A DNA stretch of 64,000 nt, from contig LS997563.1 of the NCBI GenBank assembly GCA_000469685.2, forward strand, positions 4,537,281 through 4,601,280. Direction: 5' to 3'. A program made the position numbers and the translations under genes. Position 1 is the stretch's first letter. Every line of letters starts with the position of its first letter. The notes beneath the pieces are model-generated. The model searched no databases. It saw only the letters and a list, made by a program, of their open reading frames with translations, and was not told the DNA's origin. Shown here one piece after another: positions 12,546 through 23,300 of this stretch. Source of the DNA: Haemonchus contortus. Lineage: Eukaryota > Nematoda > Chromadorea > Rhabditida > Trichostrongylidae.

Positions 12546-14220
12546 GAGCGTAGTATGCACCCGATTCGAGTTCATACCACTATGATCTGAGTCCCTATCG
12601 CTGTGTGTCAGTCCAATGCTTTCATTGAGCTCAGATTTTTCTATCGAATGGAGCTGATGCTTTAAAATGTATCTATAACAAGTTGGTGTAGTGTAGAAAG
12701 TTCTTCGTTTTAAATTTATCAGTGATATTGTCTTCTTTTCAATGGGTCTACCGGTGCTTACTGTTGTTGGCTGATGGTAACATCGTTATCAGAAGTCGTT
12801 GTTTATGAAACTTCAACCCCTACTTTTTTATGAATATGGTCATTGGTTGGGATTTTCGATTAACTGGTGGTCGGATTAAAGGCACAGTTCACGATAAAAA
12901 TGGTTTCTGAGTTCTCCCCCTAGGAATACGCTGTGGCCCCCAAGGGTAACAGGAAGAACGCTGTCGAGTCCCAAAACTCAACAGCTGGAGCATAGTGGGA
13001 GCCCCATTACCGGATCGCCCACACTTCCCGCCCCTCAGTCGATGTCGCGTTAGTCGAGTGTCGAGGCGATACAGATTGCAATATTCGTTTTAGGATCCAC
13101 ACACACTATTAGCAGATCGCCGTGTGATGAGGCGATGTTTTCCCCCCATTCCTTTATTCTCTGTTATTCTTTTTGGTGCTGCGATTCCTTATTTAATTTT
13201 CTACACCAAGAGGCTAAAAAAGCTGGGCTGTTTTTGCTGTTACTAGGGTTTTTTGTTAACTTTGCTTATGAGTGAATAAATTTTTGCTTACCGTAATCGT
13301 CTGTTCGGACCATGACCCACACCTACGCACTGACACACATTGTATCCGTCCAAATCTCGTCCAAACGCCCCAATCTTCTTCATTCTTCTGATCTCATTCG
13401 TCCAGTCCCCTTTTAACGATTTCTCGGAGCCTTTTTCATTTTGAAAACACCGATCCATGCAGTTTCTTCACCTTCATCGTACTGTTTTCCTTCTTGTCTT
13501 CCATTTTTCGTCATAATCAGAACTACCCAAAGTTGCTGAAGTAGCCTGCCGTCGTCTGATAGTAACAGGAATAAAACACATTTTATTGCGCTTAAATGGA
13601 AGTGATTTCAATAAGTCTATGTTGCTGCTATTGCCACTTTTGTCAAGCTACGCTACCATACCTTATCATCATGGGAAACTTATTGAAGAGTCAAGGCTAA
13701 TCGTGAATACAAAAGATGGATAGGAATAAAACGCTATTGACTCATAAAGTCCTTTATCAGCCTTCACTAGCTGGTCATTTTCTGTCATGTCCTATCTGAC
13801 CCAGTCATAACCTTCATCAAACACAATCTAGTCTATGTAATATCGACATAATCTCCTAGGAACAGCTTACATGACTTAGCGACTTGGTGTGGTCTACTGT
13901 AAACAACTGTTGATTGCTTTTTCAATATCCGGCAGAAAAACCTATTTTCCTTAGAGTACTAGAAAATTCGCTTCTACAGAATGGTAGAAAGGCTAGTTGG
14001 AGAATTGACCGCTAGCTTAGAAAGGATCCTTATGAAGAATTTTACCTTAGGGAACGAGGAACTGTCCATAGCCATCAGGAGCAGTAGCCAGACCGAGTCT
14101 AAATGGTGTGTGATCTGTAGACGAAATCTAGTCAGTAAACAGTATATGATAGAGGATTGCTCTATATCACTGAGAAGATTCACCTGGTAGCCTTCATTTA
14201 ACAGCTTCTACTCACCTCGA
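12546..14220. other. 3' flank of CPQ-1, no gene seen
   Basis: The first 150 bases resemble the CPQ-2 3' flank at 23454-23640. A dispersed repeat lies at 13011-13292. The stretch 13960-14190 is homologous to about 24480-24720, but with indels and no shared open frame, so I read it as non-coding (possibly 5' flank or UTR of the 63-aa gene). Confidence 0.5.
13011..13292 (-). repeat. dispersed repeat R2, copy 1
   Basis: This is the reverse complement of 22758-23031. Shared anchors are GCAATCTGTATCGCCTCGACA, GGGGCGGGAAGT and GGTAAGCAAAAATTCA. The two copies sit at non-equivalent places in the two duplication units, so they inserted independently. No coding frame is preserved. Confidence 0.7.
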
Positions 14221-14988
14221 ATGGTTTGCACATATTATCCTTCAATTCTACTCGGTCAATACCTATTTATAAAAGCCGTACCAAGAGATGCTTTCGTAAG
14301 TCCGCTCATGTGACATCGCTATTTTTCTGTCAAATTATATTTTTTACAGGAATGTCGAAGCTTTAGAGCGAAGGCCTTTGAAAAACTGAAATACCGGGTA
14401 AGAATCTGGCTTGTAGATAAGTCGATCACATCACCTGTTTGAAGGGGTTTCGGTATTCAAAGAAACGGGAATCGTCTCCCTTCTCGATCCTGAATGACAC
14501 TTTGTATATTTGGATATACCGAGATAGGGCGGGTGTTGTGAAGGGAAGAGTGACGCCGCGCTATCCGGCACCGTCATTCGGTCCGTCCATGCCAATCAAG
14601 CCAACTCTCCCTTTGGGGTCGGTTAATTGGTACCAAACTCGTCTGGGAGGATGAAAGGATTGACTTGTACATTAGCTAGGCACCGTAATTCATTGCATAG
14701 GGCACAGACTCTTTCAAACCAGCGCTAGAATTCTGAACAGAAGTCGAATACAGGGGAGCCATCCCAGAAACCAGGCCAACTATCGTCAAAAAACTTTATC
14801 TTCTATCCTTTTATTGCGGTAGTTCATTATTCCGGGGCCTAGATCACCTTATTCACGACACTGATTGTTGTTGTATGTTGTTGTTGCCATTGTTTATTGC
14901 TAGAAAGATTTGATTTCAGCAAGATCACAGATACCTTTCATGTTTTTGGTCAGGAATATCGTTATTAATAGAAGAAGTGATCAAGTAG
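14221..14988 (+). CDS. conserved 63-aa protein of unknown function, copy 1
   Basis: Three exons, all phase 0: 14221-14295, 14350-14397 and 14920-14988 (TAG). The product starts MVCTYYPSILLGQYLF, has a basic middle (RAKAFEKLKYR) and ends in a mildly hydrophobic piece before EEVIK. I do not recognise it. Support comes from the copy at 24753-25381: same donors, acceptors and stop, five amino-acid differences in 63, and about as many silent changes. The flanking introns are much less alike. No signal peptide is obvious; residues 6-18 are hydrophobic. An in-frame TAG lies 30 bases upstream, so ATG 14221 is the first start unless a 5' exon exists. A second acceptor (ATCACAG) would switch exon 3 into another frame, which in this copy meets a TGA. 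Confidence 0.5.
14524..14770 (+). repeat. tRNA-derived SINE, degraded copy in unit 1
   Basis: This copy has the family landmarks GGGGTCGGTTAATTGGTACCA, TCTGGGAGGAT and the 3' GAAGTCGAAT...ATCC. It lies in intron 2 of the 63-aa gene. The equivalent intron of unit 2 has a SINE piece at 25020-25235, so insertion came before the duplication. Confidence 0.7.
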
Positions 14989-15719
14989 AACCAAAAAGTA
15001 CTCGGCTAACTACTACATGTCTCTATGAGACATTCCTTTGATTTGTCATCGGTCGCATTGACAATAAACGATTCAATCGCTATACATGCGAATATCTCAT
15101 TGAAAGGTCCAAAGGTGCCATGTCGATGAGTAAGATATGTGGTTCAGCTCCGGAAATCATCTATAATCACCGTTTTTGCAAATTTACGGTGTGCTGTTTT
15201 GTTCGGACGCATTCAAACGCTACAGTATTCAGGAAAAAGGGAATCTTGCGGAAAATCTTTAACAATTACATACTTCCTCTCTGCAATGGGATTCTCAATC
15301 TCACTGAACTCCCACTCACAAGCGGGTCATGCAAAGAGCTAATCAGCACATCTCTGAAGTTGCCAGGCTTAGTCATTGCACATGTCTCTATCTTCCGTGT
15401 TCTCCATATCCTCAACGGTTCATCAGTTTTTCGTTCTCCAGACAGTTCTATGAGGAGTAATCGTTTTAGGATGAGTAGGGTGGGGTCTTGTCGAGAGATT
15501 CTTGGACTTTAACCTCGATTTTCATGCTAAATGCATCAATGAATATATCTTTTATTTCCTTTCACTTCAATGTTATTTATATGCAAATATGACATCTAGT
15601 ATGTGTAATGGCGATGTTAGAATTTTTCAAATTTTCTGTGTTGTGTAGTTCTGTATTGCTTCCTTACCATGTTTGGCCCATCTTGTAATCAAAATAAATA
15701 CATAATTAAGTCAATAATC
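14989..15719 (+). other. conserved block downstream of the 63-aa gene, broken frame
   Basis: The block matches 25382-25930. In one plus frame the changes fall mainly at third positions and residues are conserved (CGxAPxIIYN, RFVIGRIDNK). In this copy a TGA at about 15040 interrupts that frame, after which it stays open to 15512. In unit 2 the frame is open to 25671 and then stops. It may be an alternative exon, a pseudogene piece or a constrained 3' UTR. Confidence 0.35.
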
Positions 15720-15835
15720 CTTCTTATATATAAAGCAGTAACTTGGTTTGTCGGTTTGTCGGTATGTCTGTATGTCGGTATGTCGGTATGTCGGTCTGTC
15801 CGTCCGGGTTACTTTGTGATTATGATAAAGGTAGT
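15720..15835 (+). repeat. TATATAAAGC-led minisatellite (GTCGGTAT type)
   Basis: The sequence begins TATATATAAAGCAGTAACTTGG, runs through about eight imperfect 8-mers of the TGTCGGTA type, and ends GTCCGTCCG...GATAAAGGTAGTGATATGG. A second copy is at 16625-16742. Confidence 0.8.
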
Positions 15836-16580
15836 GATATGGAAAACTTATTCTTCTTATACATATAAAAAGCAGTCACTTTGTGGGTAGGCTAATGGAG
15901 TAAAGTGAGCACTGCGGAGTGAAGTGAGAAATATGAAGTGAGGTGGATGATTCAAATTGTGATCTCTACTGTACTGTAATGGCAGTGCTTCGACACTGGT
16001 AAATAAATAATGAAAGCTCTTACGTACCAGTGACAGTGGTTAAAATTACTGTACTGTATACTGGCGAAAGTAGGCGTTCAAAACGGTGGTGCACCCGACC
16101 GACTTTCTATTAATTGGATGGAATACATATGGAACCAGAACTCTCCTGTGTAACTCTTCTCTTGGCAATAGCAACACTTCCTTGTGCGTTAGCTTCGGTA
16201 TCACTTATATGCCCTCATTTCCACACAAACCCTTCGGCCTTCGACTTATTCAGGAGGAGGTACGCTTAGGAACTTGACAAATGGTAGCAAAGATTTCTAC
16301 CATTCCTTAACCTTCCTTTTGACCTATGGCTCTTTACTGCTCTTTGACCTAAAACTACTCAATAGGAAGATGTTCACCCTACACTGTTATTTCACTAGTT
16401 ATATCCTAACAAACTCAGAAGGGGTTCTTTCTTATGACTTTCAAGCAAATTTCCTATTTGATGTCTTTTATAGACTTATCGGTCCTTTTCATCAGTTTTT
16501 ATCGAGTTCCTGTATCAACTGCAATGACTTCTTCCTTATTAAGTTTTCATCGATAGAACTGGATTGACCATAATTTCTTC

Positions 16581-17174
16581 TCGAAGTTGGAAGTAAGTGG
16601 GAGTTTCTGTTCATTTTCGAAAATATCTCTCTTATTATAAAGCAGAAACTTGGTGTGTCGGTTTGTCGGTATGTCGGTATGTCTGTTTGTCGGTGTGTCC
16701 GTCCGCAAACTTTATGATTACGATAAAGGCAGTGATATGGATAACCCAGCTATATTCTACATTCCTCTACATTTCTTCATTTAACTGGGGTAAATGGTGG
16801 GGGGGGGGGAGGCACACTTCTAACTGCCTGCTTAATAAATGTAAGGAATGAGGGCCCGCGCAAACCGGGCGAAGCAACTGGTTACCAAATATCCTAGAAT
16901 AGGGTCGAACGTACATTTCCAAATTTTCCATCCCATAGTACATAGGCATTAGAGTCGTTTCACCAATGAGGTGCTGTGTAATCTGTTTGTCTCAGTTGCC
17001 TGAATCTTCGATTACTCGATAACAAAGTTATCATAACTAATTCTGACTGAACGGGCCGAATAAGATCAACGGGGGCGGGTTCAGGCGAAAACTTAGTAGG
17101 TACAAAGAAGGACCGCGTGGGGGTTTTCATCTCGTCCGAGGTAGCCATCTCACCCACCCCGGTACATCAGGGTG
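16581..17174. other. spacer between duplication units
   Basis: It contains the second GTCGGTAT minisatellite (16625-16742), a nine-base G run near 16800 and a CTCACCCACCCCGG motif near 17150 like that of the 4580 foldback. No gene is seen. Confidence 0.55.
16625..16742 (+). repeat. TATAAAGC-led minisatellite, second copy
   Basis: It has the same head (TTATAAAGCAGAAACTTGG), 8-mer tract and tail (GATAAAGGCAGTGATATGG) as 15720-15835, with fewer repeat units. Confidence 0.8.
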
Positions 17175-17345
17175 TCCCAATCGGTGAAAATAGTACTCCA
17201 GCTCTAGCTACAGCCTAGCTCTTGCCCTTTCATGAACGGTACGTCCCGGCTCACAGTGCAATCATTAGCAGTCTCTATCAGTATCATTTGCTCTTCATCC
17301 CTTCTTTTGACCGGTTTAGTTTTCATCTTGTATGCCACAGAATCA

Positions 17346-17370
17346 CTATTTTCAGTGTGTCAAGCGGTGG
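17346..17370 (+). promoter_or_regulatory. probable trans-splice acceptor and 15-nt 5' UTR of CPQ-2
   Basis: TATTTTCAG ends at 17355, 15 bases before the ATG at 17371. It matches the CPQ-1 arrangement. Confidence 0.5.
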
Positions 17371-20300
17371 ATGGAGTCGAGTGTTTGCTATCTGGTGATC
17401 ATTGCTCTCGCTTTCACATCTGCATTACGAAATAAGGTGAATCTTGATCTAATTTTTGATCTAAAAAATTAACGTTTTAAATGTACCCTTTACAGACCAA
17501 AAATAAATTGTATCATACTTTGACGTTTTCGTTTACTTCCTTCTCTTAAATGTGGGCTGTCATGATGGGAAAGGTCAAAGTTGTTGGTAACGAAAGGGGA
17601 AGGAAACCGAATTTAACAGATTTCCCTCTTACTCCTTACTTAGTTCGAATCATTTTGGTTTTTTGATGCGTGTAATCATAGTATGATTGTATACCTTTGA
17701 TCAGGAATGAGGAAGGTGCTGTATACGGGTAGGGAAGTGCGGATGCGCAGCCTTCTTCATCTCCCTACAGTGACGCCTTCTTTAACTTTTCGGTGAAAAT
17801 GTAGTTGGGGGGGGGGGGGGGGGGGGGGGGGCACCCATCCGAAGGTCAATATACAAGAAATGACGTCAATGAAACGCGTTATGTCGGGTTATATCACCGA
17901 CATCCCAGTTTTCAACTGAGGGCTTTCGTATTGAAGGAGCACCTCGGTGGGCAAGTTTTCTTTATTTTTTTCTTTTTTTTTGCAGGAGGTGACCATCCCA
18001 GCCGCCCAGGTGCTCCTACCCTACCAAGGCTTATTTGGAAAACTAAATTTCCTTGGCCGAAACCGCCTAAAAGAGAACAGGTGGTTCCATCATCCTCTAC
18101 GCATCTGACACAGTGCTAATACAACAAGGACTAACACGTTAGACTGAGTTCATTTCTTGATACACTGACCTTCGGGTGGGTGCCCGCCCCCCCCCCCCCC
18201 AACTACATTTTCACCCTTAGCCATTGTCAGTAATTCTTGGAGTGTGGCTAGAAAACTGGATTGTAGTCTTGGTAAGAAAGCTTGATACTTCTTCACCTCA
18301 GTACCTATCAAGTAGTGGTGTGTTTTGTAAATAATACAGATGCTAAAAGCTTTCAATTTCACATTTGGTAAAAGCCTTCAGCAACATTGCATAACTTATG
18401 AGCTTGAACGCTGTTCACCTTCAGTCAATAGCAACATCCGAAATTCTCCTCAACGAGATTATCAGTGGACAAGACGATTCTTTAAAGTGGTTGGCTGAGC
18501 TATGCGATGATTTTGGACCACGAAAAACGGGATCTATATCCCTGGAAAAGTCAGTTTTATTGCGTATAATCGTCCACCAAGATCTTAAGAACTAAACCCG
18601 AGAATTTTCTGCTACCTGACACAGCCTTTTTAACATCGTACATACAGTTCCCATTGAAATGCTAACGGGTTTGAAAATAGCGCTTATATCGATGACAAGG
18701 TGTCAAACGTACGTGATTTAGAGCAATCGATTGGGTGATGGAATCATTACGAGCAAGTGGTTTTAAAGTCCATTCTGAGCCTGTTCCTGGATTGCCCAAT
18801 TGGATCCGCGGCGACGACACGGCATATATTACAGGTTACCTCGATGTTCCCTATTCTTTTTTTTTGTCAAATTCTTGGAGAAAAGGGTATGTAGGCAGAA
18901 GTGTAATTTTTTGTGTGAAAATATTCAGATTTTGTTTCGACTTTATGTTTTGTAATTGCTGTTGTTTCGCCGCAGCACGCGTTTAAAAGTCTCGCAAGGT
19001 TGGCGTTTTATGGACCTTCTGTCTCGGACAGTACTCGAACCCGTACTTGTGCTTTCCGGGCACCGTGCTCTATACCTTACACTACCGAGACCCCGCTTGC
19101 CCTTGCCTTCTGACCAACACATGCTACTTGTCACAGAAGTTTTTTGATTTTCATCTTTATTGAAAGTTTTTAAGAACCACGGCAGCACAAACTCAACATA
19201 TTGGCCATAGATGGGTCTCCTCCAGGTCTAGTTGATGGTGAAGTTATTGTAATACGGGACAAAGAAGAATTACAGGTAATTCCTAGTTCGTACTGTTACC
19301 AGAAGCCCTGAGAATCCTTTACAGAATAAAACTGTCGAAGGGAAGATCGTCGTCACTGCTCAGAATTGGACTGACTATCCCAATGCAGTGAAGTACCGAC
19401 GCCTTGCAAAAGAGGTGGCAAAGCGAGGAGGGCTAGCGTTACTGGCAAAGTCGGCTGCACCGATGTCTCTCTACACAGCTCATACGGGAGCAGGAGCACG
19501 AGGTGTGTTTTCTCGTACCTCTGCTAATTATACTGGGCAACTTATGTCTGTGCATTTTCATAATATTGGCATCAACTCATTTTGCATTCGGGTTGGGCCT
19601 TGTTAGTAGATGGAAGTTGGCTATTTGAACTATTTTTCGAAGCTTTTGAACGGAACTGCCTTCGCAACTTTAGCAATTGCTTATACCCCTCCCATCGTAT
19701 AAACCTACGAGAAGATGGCAGGGGTGTCAGACCTGCTGCTGGACTCTTAGCTGCCTTCTTAGCTTGGTCTGCTCCTAGCTCCTGATCTTCACCATCGTTC
19801 TTGGTAGCAAATGCAGGGGATTTGTTATAATAATATTGAGGTGACCTATTAAACACAATTTTATGCAATGAGCTAGTATTCGTAGGCTTATGGGACGTCT
19901 GTGAGTCAATAGAAGTGCTTTCTCATTACGTGCAGGCAGGTGGCGCTAACGCTTTTCGCGACAATAACGAGCTGTGGCTGAAACATCCCTCAGCCTCAGT
20001 TTTCTACTTTACTCCTCTCTACTCGGACATGAAAAGGTTTGACTTTGCTCAAGGAACGCCACCTCCATTTTATCTGCCTATAACAGAGCAGGGTTCTTTA
20101 CAGAAAAGTTTCTAGCAGGACAGACTGAGCATTCACATTTGGAAGTTAAGGTTAACTATACCTATCGTGCTCATTATAGTGCTTGAAAATGTTTAGGCTC
20201 TCCCATTCCGGCCGCTTGTTTGACCAGTGAAGAAGCAGAAATGATTTCAAGGTGGTATGATAGGAAAAAGAAAGTCAGAGTCAGGCTAAATATGACATCC

Positions 20301-23300
20301 GCCGAGTCTCCCGAAAAAGTCATTAGCCGAAATGTCGTTTTCGAAATTAAAGGTTGATCCTTCTGCTAGATCTGAGCTTTCAGAACAGCACACTAACGGT
20401 TTTTCTTTGAAGGTTCTACTCATCCTGATGAAATCGTGCTCTTATCGGCTCATATTGATTCCTGGGATGTTGGTCAGGGTGCTCTGGATGACGGTGGTGG
20501 CATGGCAGCCGTGAGGGCCGCAATGTTAGCCATCAAACGGCTTTCCGAAGTCAATCCTGATTTCCAACCGGAAAGGTGATTTCCTCCTTTTTGTACCTGC
20601 GCCAGTAATTGGCTGTTGATAAGAGAGTAAGCATTACAATTTCATTGGAATTTGTGTTCTTTCGGCATCTGCAGAGCAGGCAACTGTAATTGTCGTGAAG
20701 TAGAAATATCCTCATCCTTTCCTTACTATATATAAAGCGCTCGCGCCTGTCTGTTTACCGGATTCATAACTCTTGTCCTTGTGGACCTAGAGCATTAAAC
20801 TTAGGTAGAAATACAAGGGGCAGGATAGGAACACTCATGGTGGGTGGCTGAACCCCACAGGGGGAAGAGTTTGCGCCAAAATTGTCACTTTAGCCCTAGG
20901 ACGTTCAAAGTTGGCAGGAGTATAGGCGACAGGATGGGAACACTTATGGTAGGTGGGAGGACCGGACCATGCCTATAGGAAGCGGGATGTGCGCGAAAGT
21001 TTTCAATTTGGCTGTAGGGCGTACGAACGTGATAGGAGGGTAGGCGGCAGTATGGGTATGGGAACACTTATCGTGGGTAATAGGGTCGGACCCCGCCCAC
21101 AGGGGGCGGGGATCTCATGGATTTGGAGAGCAAAATCAATAGGAGAAGAGGGGGCAAGATGGGTCACTTTCAGTGTCACTCAGAAATTAGCTGGGCAGGC
21201 ATATATTTTCGGGGGAATTGTTCTGCCTGGCTTCTTCGCTCAATGTAAGAGAAGAAAGCGAACCATTCGGTGTTATAGATAACATATTTATTTATTTATT
21301 TACTTATTTATTTATCAAACTTCGTAAAATACACAATACATTATAGAAAGTACAACTTTCATTACTATGGAATGGTGATCAAATGCTATCGAAGGTTGTT
21401 TTAGAACTATACGAGCGGTATTCTGGACAGCCGAGGAACAAGGAACTCTAGGATCTTCCCACTATTTTCATAAACATTCAAACACAAGTGAACGTTTCGT
21501 GTTCGCATCGGAGTGTGATCTAGGAGCATTTCGACCATGTGATTATCGAGCTAGATTGCGGTATCAAGGCGACAGACGACATGTGGGTAGGATGTATAAT
21601 ACTCTTTTTGGATTGTGAAATTACAAAATCGCTTTCAGAAGTTGTTGATTGAGCAGATGGTTCTGTTGATGAATGCCAACGGAATTCCGTTACGAGTTCA
21701 AAATCACAAAGATCAGGTGAGGGCGAAATCGGGTCCCTTCTGTACTGCTGCTAGCGCTGGGCTACTGTATCTTGGTCAGCTTTTTTGCGTTCTATTTTAT
21801 CCTTAATAGTCAAATTGGCAAAACTGTCAGCAAACATAGAAGTAGTGACGAGAGTAGACCTGTACGTGCTGATGATTATTTTCCTATAACGACTTGGAAA
21901 TGTGGTATTGCGGTCCTTTACCAATTTTGGAATAATTAGCTTTGACATAGCTTTATTCTCATACTCAACAATAACTACTCACAGAAATTCATTTTCAGAT
22001 TGACGTAACCGTCTTTGCAAATGCCGGGATTCCGACAGTGAATTATGAGTCCGACAAAGGTAAGACTTCGGGAGTTCCATATAGTAATCTTTAAATGTTT
22101 TCATAATGCCTGACAGTAATCCTTAATTGTTTCTCCATTGTCTACTGGCCCGCGGAAGGATACAGGAACACGCTTGTTCGGTGATTCGTAGGGTAGTGCA
22201 TACCTAGAACAGGATGGACGTTACATGATAAGGGAAGGGGAGTGGGTAGTACCAAAGGGATCTTTGTCGCGAACCAACGCTGCGTGACTGTCGTTGCGGA
22301 GATGCGGAAATCTGCGCTGTACTTGCTCATTTACATGCCACACGGTGTTGCGAACCCTGATGACCCCGCGCCCAACGCGTGTAAAACTGGCCACTAATGG
22401 AATGATGAATGACGCGGCAAAACTGGTGACAGTAGGAATATACTCTATGCCAAGGGGCCAGAGCCAGGGCGATGAGTCGACGGGCAGTCAGCGCACGATT
22501 TAAGGGCACAGTTCACGATAGTTTCTGGTAATCCAGATCAAGACCAAAAATGGAAGATAAGATGGGAAGTAGTGCGATGAAGGCGAAGAAAGTGTGTCAG
22601 TCGGTGTTTCCAAAGTGAAAAAAGACTTCGAGAAACCGTTAAAAAGGGAGCTGGACGAGAATGACACTAGAAGGATCAAGAGGAATGGAGCGTTTGGTCG
22701 AGCTATACAGTAAGTGCCATTGTGTACGTGTGGGTCCTGGTGCGAATAGATGAATACGGTAAGCAAAAATTCATTCACTCGTATGCATAGGTTAACAAAA
22801 CACCCTAGTACCAGCAAAAGTAGCCCACCTTTTTTGGGCTTCTCGAGGTAGAAAATTAAATAAGGGGTCGCGGCAGCAAAAAGAATAATAGAGGAAGAAA
22901 GAATGGGAGAAAAACATTGCCTCATCAGCTGATTGTGCGGGTCCTAGAGCGGATGTTGCAATCTGTATCGCCTCGACATTCGTCTGACGTGACATCGATC
23001 GAGGGGCGGGAAGTCCGGGCGATCCGGCGCGGCGTTACTAATTATTCATAAGTGCTTGTGCTTTTCGAATACAGTAGGTTCCGAATTGATAGTGTAGGGC
23101 ATTCTGCAAGACAAACGGTACGCTCTGTTGAAGCGCTCTGATCCCGATGTACACGTATGATGGAACCTTCCAGGAGCTGTTTTTGCCCACATTAGGCTGA
23201 AAGTCCATTGTTAGCGTTGGCACCGAAGTGGGGGCAATTCAGTATGAAGCTAATGTAGGCGAGGGCATTCTCTGTCTGCTGGCTGAGCTGGAGCTTGCCT

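Larger units (their letters stand above)
7020..16580 (+). repeat. tandem segmental duplication, unit 1
   Basis: This segment matches 17175-26540 in order and orientation: upstream flank, CPQ gene, 3' flank, 63-aa gene, an old SINE fragment, a TTG-rich tract and a distal AT-rich tail around 16090-16570. Boundaries were estimated by eye and are good to about 50-100 bp. Exons agree at roughly 88-96% and most introns barely align, so the duplication is old. Confidence 0.85.

Noticed and set aside
7235..14988. CPQ and the 63-aa gene as an SL2-type operon
   Set aside because: The gap of about 1.3-1.7 kb exceeds usual nematode operon spacing and no U-rich intercistronic signal is clear.
15120..15512. 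130-codon plus-strand frame in unit 1
   Set aside because: The matching unit 2 sequence has stops in the second half and unit 1 has a TGA just upstream, so it is not called as a gene; it is noted as a conserved block.
22500..22925. 141-codon minus-strand frame with hydrophobic segments
   Set aside because: It lies wholly in dispersed repeat sequence whose other copies do not keep the frame.
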